Shown: piece by piece, positions 58,350 to 64,000 of the stretch
Layout of the letters: each line of letters starts with the position of its first letter
Numbering within the stretch: position 1 is the first letter of the stretch
NCBI RefSeq assembly: GCF_042477335.2
Contig: NC_091260.1
Location: 54,269,001-54,333,000 of the forward strand
Reading direction: 5' to 3'
DNA: 64,000 bases
DNA from: Ovis canadensis
Taxonomy: Eukaryota > Chordata > Mammalia > Artiodactyla > Bovidae
Notes under the pieces: model-generated
What the model saw: only the letters and a program-made list of their open reading frames with translations
Told to the model about the DNA's origin: nothing
Database searches by the model: none
Program-made: the position numbers and the translations under genes

Positions 58350-59020
58350 TTGTTCAATTGCTAAGTCATGTCCGTCTCTGTGACCCCATGGACTGCAGCA
58401 CTCCGGGCTTCCTTGTCCTTCACTGTCTCCTGGAGTTTGTTCAAACTCATGTCCATTAAGTCGCTGATGCTATCCATTTCATCCTCTGCTGCCCTCTTCT
58501 CCTCTTGCCTTCAATCTTTCCCAGCATCAGGGTCTTTTCCAATGAGTCAGCTCTTCGCATCAGGTGGCCAAAGTATTGGAACTTCAACTTCAGCATCAGT
58601 GCTTCCAGTGAACTTTCAGGGTTGATTTCCTTTAGGATTGACTGTTTTGATCTACTTGCTGTCCAAAGGACTCTCAAGTCTTCTCCAGCACCACAGTTCA
58701 AAAGCATCAATTCTTCAGCTCTCAGCCTTCTTTATGGTCCAACTCTCACATGCATACATGATCACTGGAAAAACCATAGCTTTGATTATACAGACTTTTG
58801 TTGGCAAAGTGATGTATCTGCTGTTTAATATGCTGTCTAGGTTACCATAGCTTTTTTTCCTAGGAGCAAGCATCTTCTAATTTCATGGCTGCAGTCACCA
58901 TCCACAGTGATTTGGGAGCCCAAAAAAATAAAGTCTGCCTCTGTTTCCACTTTTTTCCCATTTATTTGCCATGAAATGATGGGACTGGATGCCATGCTGT
59001 TCGTTTTTTTGAATGTTGAT
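58350..59020 (-). mobile_element. BovB 3' end, outer piece of a split copy
   Basis: Antisense copy of the BovB 3' region. It runs from the 3' end (TTGTTCAATTGCTAAGTCATG) through the ORF2 C-terminal region to GAATGTTGA at 59011-59019, where it breaks into poly(T). The collinear continuation is at 61101. The reading frame is broken. Confidence 0.9.
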
Positions 59021-61100
59021 TTTTTTTTTTTATTAGAAACTCATTGAACACATTTTTATTGAGCACCTACTATGTACACCAGACACTGACCCAGATGCTG
59101 GTGGTACAAATATAGCAGAAGAGAAAACAGACAAAAACCTCACCCCTTACAGAGCTCCTGAAGCTTACATTCCTGTGAAATTAAGGCAAGAAAACTAATC
59201 CATGGAGAAAAGGACAAGTTATGAGCCAAAGAACAATTCCTCTGAGGAGTTACAAAGTGGATCCCTATTCTTGAAGTCAGAAAGAAACAATGAAGTCCCT
59301 ACGGGGTCACTCAAAAAGACAGGGCCCTGCTGAGCTCCCTGACCCAAGTCTGAGAAAGTAAGGGCTCACATTCTCCCCTTTACTACAATCTAAGGATGGA
59401 GGTCAATGCACCGTGCTCTCTAGGAGGTCCACAAGGCCATGTAAGAGTCTTATCTCCAAACCAGAGGAAAGCAATGGTCGTGCAAATTTGTTTCAATCAA
59501 GACAAGAGTCTCTCAAATATGAAATTCAATGAAGATGAACAAAACTGCAAGTAATAAAAAAAAAAAGAACCATGAAACAAAAATTGTTTACAGCATAATA
59601 ATTGAGAACATAGAAGAGATTTTTGCCTAAGAAAATATTTAATCCTTAGCCCAAAAGTAATAAAATAGAAAATTACTATGAACTAGGGTGGCAATTTTAA
59701 ATACACTCAGATAATTTTTATTTTAAATGTTCTGCTTTTCTAAAGTAAGACAAACTTGAAAGTATTTAGTCAAACTTGGTTTTTTGAAATGGTTTAATGT
59801 ACAAGCCATTTCTTGATTGTCTCCTAATGATTTATTTAGTACTGTCTGGGCTCCTGCATCTTCATTGTTTAATCAGGCCCCAGCCTCTTAATATTCCACC
59901 ACGCCTGGACTGGTCTGGACCCAGACGTGGAACAGAGTGACTCTTTTGATGTTTACAGGTATCTGTGTGTCTCCATTCCAAAGTTAAGTGTACACGGTTA
60001 AGAATAACTTATTTTATAAGCACTCCACTTGGGAGACACATTGAGATTTAATGACAGCCATATTCTCCTAGATGATGATGGTCTGTGTCAGTGTCTCACC
60101 TGAAAGGGAAATGTGGAAGCTCAGGGTTCATATGTTGGTTGTTCTGGTTTTTATTTGCTCGATTGTACCTGTAATCATATCATTCAGAAACCTAAAGTGC
60201 AGACGCATCTTGCTCCTAATGTGTCGTGTTGAATCCTACCTAACCCCTTTCCGCAGCTCTCCACTATGACTGCGTTCAAAAATACCTCTCTGTCTCCCCG
60301 CTGAGATGCCTACAATTTAGTGCCTCTTAATAAGCAGTGGTTCTACTGCTTGATTGTAAATTGCAGTTGTATTTCTAATGAGTAAAGGAACCAGTGGTAT
60401 AACACTGTGAGGATTTCCTGCTCCTTACCTGGTTTTGCTTCCAGCTGTGTGAACATTTGGTTCTTGCTATATTGTATAGTAATAGCTTTCCAAACTAAAG
60501 ATTCATGACTAATTTTTTTGGTATGGGTGATGCTGGATTAATCATTTGAAATGTTATTCTACTTTTACAGTAAAACCTTGTTGATTCCTCCTGGAATTGA
60601 AGATAATGACTTAAAGTTGAAGGGTTTGCTGAAGCAAATTAATTGTACATAAGGAAGCCTGATGGGTCTGAACTACTTAAATGCTCTTTAAAAATCACCC
60701 TTTTCCCACTTGATATGCATAGTTTCTAATCACTCTCATCAATTATATTAAAATACCTTCCATAAGGATCTTTATGTGGCCACACCTTTATTTAGATACA
60801 CTGAATTTGCTCTTTATACCTGATAGATATACACACATATTTAATGGAGGATTTAAAATTTTTTTTTCATTTATTAACATTTTTCACCTAATCAAACTTG
60901 CCTTGCCATAATGAATTTTTAATTAATGATGTTTTATTGTAGCTTATTTTTTTCTCAGTGCATCTTGCTGAGTCTGAGTCTTGCTGTAGTCTGTTTCCAT
61001 TTTGGCTTTCAAATTGTTTCTTTCATTTACAGTCTCTTAAAGCCAATGAGCCCTGTTCTGTTTTGTGACAGCACAAAGACTTCTGGGAAATTTGTACAAG
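59020..61100 (-). mobile_element. 2.1-kb retro-insert in BovB, probable processed retrocopy (parent unknown)
   Basis: The insert is bounded by GAATGTTGA at 59011-59019 and again at 61101-61109 (14-bp near-identical GAATGTTGA[T/G]TTTT). It starts on the low side with 11 T followed by ATTAG, which on the minus strand is a poly(A) tail, and an AATAAA lies about 25 nt before that tail. The last part before the tail resembles an L2 3' end (GTAGGTGCTCAATAAAAATG). No ORF of note is open on the minus strand, so it looks like 3' UTR or non-coding RNA sequence. I do not recognise the parent. An alternative is unique DNA between two unrelated BovB fragments, but the collinear break argues against this. 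Confidence 0.5.
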
Positions 61101-61152
61101 GAATGTTGAGTTTTAAGCCAGATTTTTCACTCTCCTGTTTCACCCTCATCAA
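61101..61152 (-). mobile_element. BovB, continuation of the split copy
   Basis: Starts again with GAATGTTGAGTTTTAAGCCA and carries on with the BovB sequence that should follow the break at 59020. Only about 50 bp are recognisable before unrelated sequence. Confidence 0.75.
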
Positions 61153-61184
61153 GAGACAGGCATATATAGGTGTAATGCATCCAT

Positions 61185-61406
61185 GCATGCATGCTAAGTC
61201 GCTTCAGTCATGTCTCACTCTGCAACCCCATGGACTGTATCCCACCAGGCTCCTCTGTCCATGCGATTCTTCCAGCAAGAATACTGGAGTGGTTTGCCAT
61301 GCCCTCCTCCAGGGGATCTTCCCAACCCAGGCATCAAACCTGTGTCTCTTCTGTCTCTTGCATTGGTAGGGGGGTTCTTTACCACTAGCGCCACCTGGGA
61401 AGCCCA
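61185..61406 (-). mobile_element. Bov-tA SINE
   Basis: Antisense, from CATGCTAAGTCGCTTCAGTC to CTAGCGCCACCTGGGAAGCC. It is placed just beyond the split BovB continuation. Confidence 0.92.
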
Positions 61407-61837
61407 TTCAGATGTAAAATTTCACTTGATACTTGTGTATCTTACAATATATAAGATAAACTTCAATGAGAAAAATGAAAAAGTCAAAAATAAAAATATG
61501 AAAATTAAACTGTAAAAAGATGAAACTCACTCAGGAACCACTGTTCCAGCATGGTAGCTTGCGAGCCTAGAGTTTACACCACCACAGGTAGCTAGCGAAG
61601 CACCCTTACTGACTATGACCAGCCAGCTAGAGTTCCCTTGGGGCCAGGAGTGCCCTGGGGCTTTGTAGGAGGTGTTTGACTGGACTGAGCTTATGTAGTA
61701 GGGTAACTAGAGGATCATGGGGTGGCCCGGGCACTGAGAGCCATGGATATGGTTCTCTCTGGCTATGGAAGGACAGAGTCCAGGAAACTGGGGGGAGTCA
61801 TTTGACTCATGGTATCTGCTCCCTCCCCTCCAAAATG

Positions 61838-62062
61838 GGCTTCCCAGGTGGCACTAGCGGTAGAAAACCCACCAGGTGATGCAAGAGACAGAAGAGATGC
61901 AGGTTCCATCTCTGGGTCTGGAAGATCCCCTGGAGGAGGAAATGGCAACCCTGCTCCACTATCTTAGCCTGGAAAATCCCATGGACATAGGAGCCTGGAG
62001 GGCTACGGTCCATGGGGTCACAGAGAGTGGGACAAGACTGAAGTCACTTAGCATGCACACAC
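61838..62062 (+). mobile_element. Bov-tA SINE
   Basis: GGGCTTCCCAGGTGGCACTA head, AGACTGAAGTCACTTAGCAT end. Confidence 0.92.
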
Positions 62063-62154
62063 TCCTCCAAGATAAGAAAGAGCTACAACTCTCTTTACTC
62101 AAGTGCAGGAAACTGCCCAAAGGTCCTTCCCCAGTTTCCCTCATTTCATAAACT

Positions 62155-62300
62155 GTGTATTGAGCATCTACTTTATGCCAGAACTGCTCTAAGTGCTGGG
62201 AATTCAGGAATGAACAAAACTGACTGGTTCACTATAAACTCATGGAGCAGACAATAAGCAAGTAAAGAATTAAATAGAGATGGTAATTTCAAATAAGTGC
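62155..62300. mobile_element. Old L2/MIR-class repeat
   Basis: TTGAGCATCTACTTTATGCC and CTCTAAGTGCTGGGAATTCA followed by GAGCAGACAATAAGCAAG belong to a widespread old mammalian repeat. The exact family was not settled. Confidence 0.5.
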
Positions 62301-62805
62301 TATAAAAAATAAAAGAAAAACAAGATGAAGTAGTAAAGAGTGTTGGGGTGAAGTTAATTTAGACCCTGAAAGAGGTGAAATGGGAGTATTCAGGCAGGGA
62401 CCCTAATGAAAAGGACAGACAGGCTAAAATTTAGGTGCTAGGGGTTCAAAGCAGAGAAAGAAGCATGTTTTAAGGCCCTAAGGTTGAGATGAGTTTAAAT
62501 AACAGCATATTCTCCTGACATAGAACCCCACTGGAGACCATGGGCTGTACAGAGGAGGAGCCCACACGGCACCTCCCCAGGCTCAATGCCAGGGCTGCCC
62601 AAGCCCCAGGAAATGCCGGCTCTGCAGAGTTACCAGAGCCCAGTTCTAGCCTTTCTCCAAGATCCACGATGGCACCACTGCCTCTTCCTCCTCACCCTAT
62701 CAGCACCAAGGAATCCCGAAGCTCCCCTCCTGTGGGTTCTGTGCCCAGAGGAATAGATTGTGTTAGCCAAGAGTTTGTTCTTTGAGGTATCCGTATATGT
62801 GAAAT

Positions 62806-63095
62806 GGGCTTCCCTCGTAGCTCAGCTGGCAAAGAACTTGCCTGCAATGCAGGAGACCCCGGTCTGATTCCTGGGTAAGGAAGATCCCCCGGGAAGGGAT
62901 AGGCTACCCACTCCAGTATTCTTGGGCTTCCCTGGTGGCTCAGCTGATAAAGAATCCACCTGCAATGCAGGAGACCTGGGTTCAGTCCCTCGATTTGGAA
63001 GATCCCCTGGAGAAGGGAACGCCTGAAGAATTCTATGGACTGTATAGTCCATGGGGTTGCAAAGAATTGGACACGACTGAGCAACTTTCACTTCA
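62806..63095 (+). mobile_element. Bov-tA SINE with two heads
   Basis: First head GGGCTTCCCTCGTAGCTCAG up to CCAGTATTCTTGG, then second head GGCTTCCCTGGTGGCTCAGC and body. Ends CACGACTGAGCAACTTTCAC. Confidence 0.92.
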
Positions 63096-63519
63096 CATAC
63101 ATGAAATGGTACAAGACTCCATGTAATTGTCAAGTGAAAGCTACAACCATATATACTATAAAATTTCACAGAGACCTGGGCCTCTGAATCGGAATAGACT
63201 GAGAATGCTTTGAAGAGGAAAACAGCCTTAAGCTTGACCAAGGGAGAGGAGAGAGAACCTTTGAAGGGGGAATAGAGGAAGACTCTGAGCTAGGTATGAC
63301 CACAAAATGAGTAAGGTATATTGAGAGGCTATGAGCAGTGGATTCTATCGGTGTAGGAAAATAGCATGGAGGAACAATAGGAAATTCATCTGGAAAAGCA
63401 GAGTGAAACCAGATGGCAGAGGGCCCTTAATGAAGTGCAAGGAGTTTGGATTTTATCACATGGAAAAAGAAAGGACTGAGATGTGTTTTGGGGTTCAGGG
63501 CAGGCAGCCCTAAAATGTG

Positions 63520-63990
63520 CCACTTTGTTACATGGATTACTTTAAGTTGAAATTACTTCAGAAACAGCTAATACATGAAGGACATTCTGACCCTCCTTTG
63601 TCCCCTTGTGAGCAAGAAATAAATCTCCCATGTGAAAAGTACCCTTCCTGGAGCAAGAGAGAGGTATCCTTTATCACCAGAGACAGGGACTTCAAGGCCA
63701 CGAAGTTGTAGAAAAAGCCTTGTTACATCTTTACTAATTCACTATCCCAAGCCCAGACTTTTTTGTCTTGTCAGTTCTTCACAAATTTATTTTTCCTTTG
63801 TCTAAAAAGGATTAAAGAAATTGCCGGCTTTGGTCACTTCTTTAAATCTCCTATTCTATAAGCTCTTGCACATACAAATTAAATTTGGTTTTCTCCTACT
63901 AATCTGTCTTGTGTCAATTTAATTATTAGACCAGCCAGAAGAACCAAGAGGGACAGGGGGGAAATTCCCCCTCCTTGATAGGCTGAAAAA
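63520..63990 (+). mobile_element. Possible old LTR tail
   Basis: AATTAAATTTGGTTTTCTCC and TTAGACCAGCCAGAAGAACC resemble the end of an old retroviral LTR and its following primer-side sequence. The start was not located and the window ends here, so this is tentative. Confidence 0.35.
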
Positions 63991-64000
63991 AGAAGAAAGA

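Noticed and set aside
1659..63095. Recurring 60-100 residue frames with phrases such as SCLENPMDRGAW or [14 protein letters not shown]
   Set aside because: They are chance translations of Bov-tA and Bov-A2 SINEs on either strand.

Overview
The window is mammalian, from a ruminant and most likely a bovid (cattle, or a close relative such as sheep or goat). The evidence is a very high load of ruminant-specific retroposons: Bov-tA and Bov-A2 SINEs, 3' ends of the RTE-clade LINE BovB (the ART2A type), and tRNA-Glu-derived CHR-1 and CHR-2 SINEs. They lie over older L1, L2, MIR and DNA-transposon remnants. There are no operons, CRISPR arrays or prokaryotic features.

One protein-coding gene can be read with confidence: SUB1 (PC4/p15, the RNA polymerase II coactivator and single-stranded-DNA-binding protein), on the minus strand. 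Exon 1 is non-coding and lies in a CpG-island promoter near 56.69-56.76 kb. Coding exons are 54073-54144, 51294-51416, 43417-43525 and 41704-41783. Together they encode 127 residues with intact splice sites and phases, and as far as I can recall the protein is the same as human SUB1. A long 3' UTR without recent repeats probably runs down to about 38.4 kb, with a possible early poly(A) site near 41.47 kb.

Layout: 1-37 kb is repeat-rich intergenic DNA downstream of SUB1, with no convincing gene. It includes simple repeats (1-3 kb), several nested retroposons, a solo LTR of an endogenous retrovirus with its target duplication (27.4-27.85 kb) and a 24-bp minisatellite (32.0-32.2 kb). SUB1 occupies about 38.4-56.76 kb. 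Its introns carry Bov-A2, CHR-2, Bov-tA and BovB insertions, a decayed L1 ORF2, an L2 and a MIR. From 57 to 64 kb is upstream flank. A BovB copy starts only about 200 bp from the SUB1 promoter. A second BovB copy is split by a 2.1-kb insert that begins with poly(T) and is flanked by matching target sequence.

I did not find a clear new gene system. The observations most worth checking are the 2.1-kb insert in BovB, the BovB next to the SUB1 promoter, two composite SINE insertions, a double-headed Bov-tA subfamily with one shared junction, three CTCF-like motifs, and the long repeat-free 3' block of SUB1. Repeat boundaries are read by eye and are good to roughly 5-20 bases unless a target duplication fixes them.
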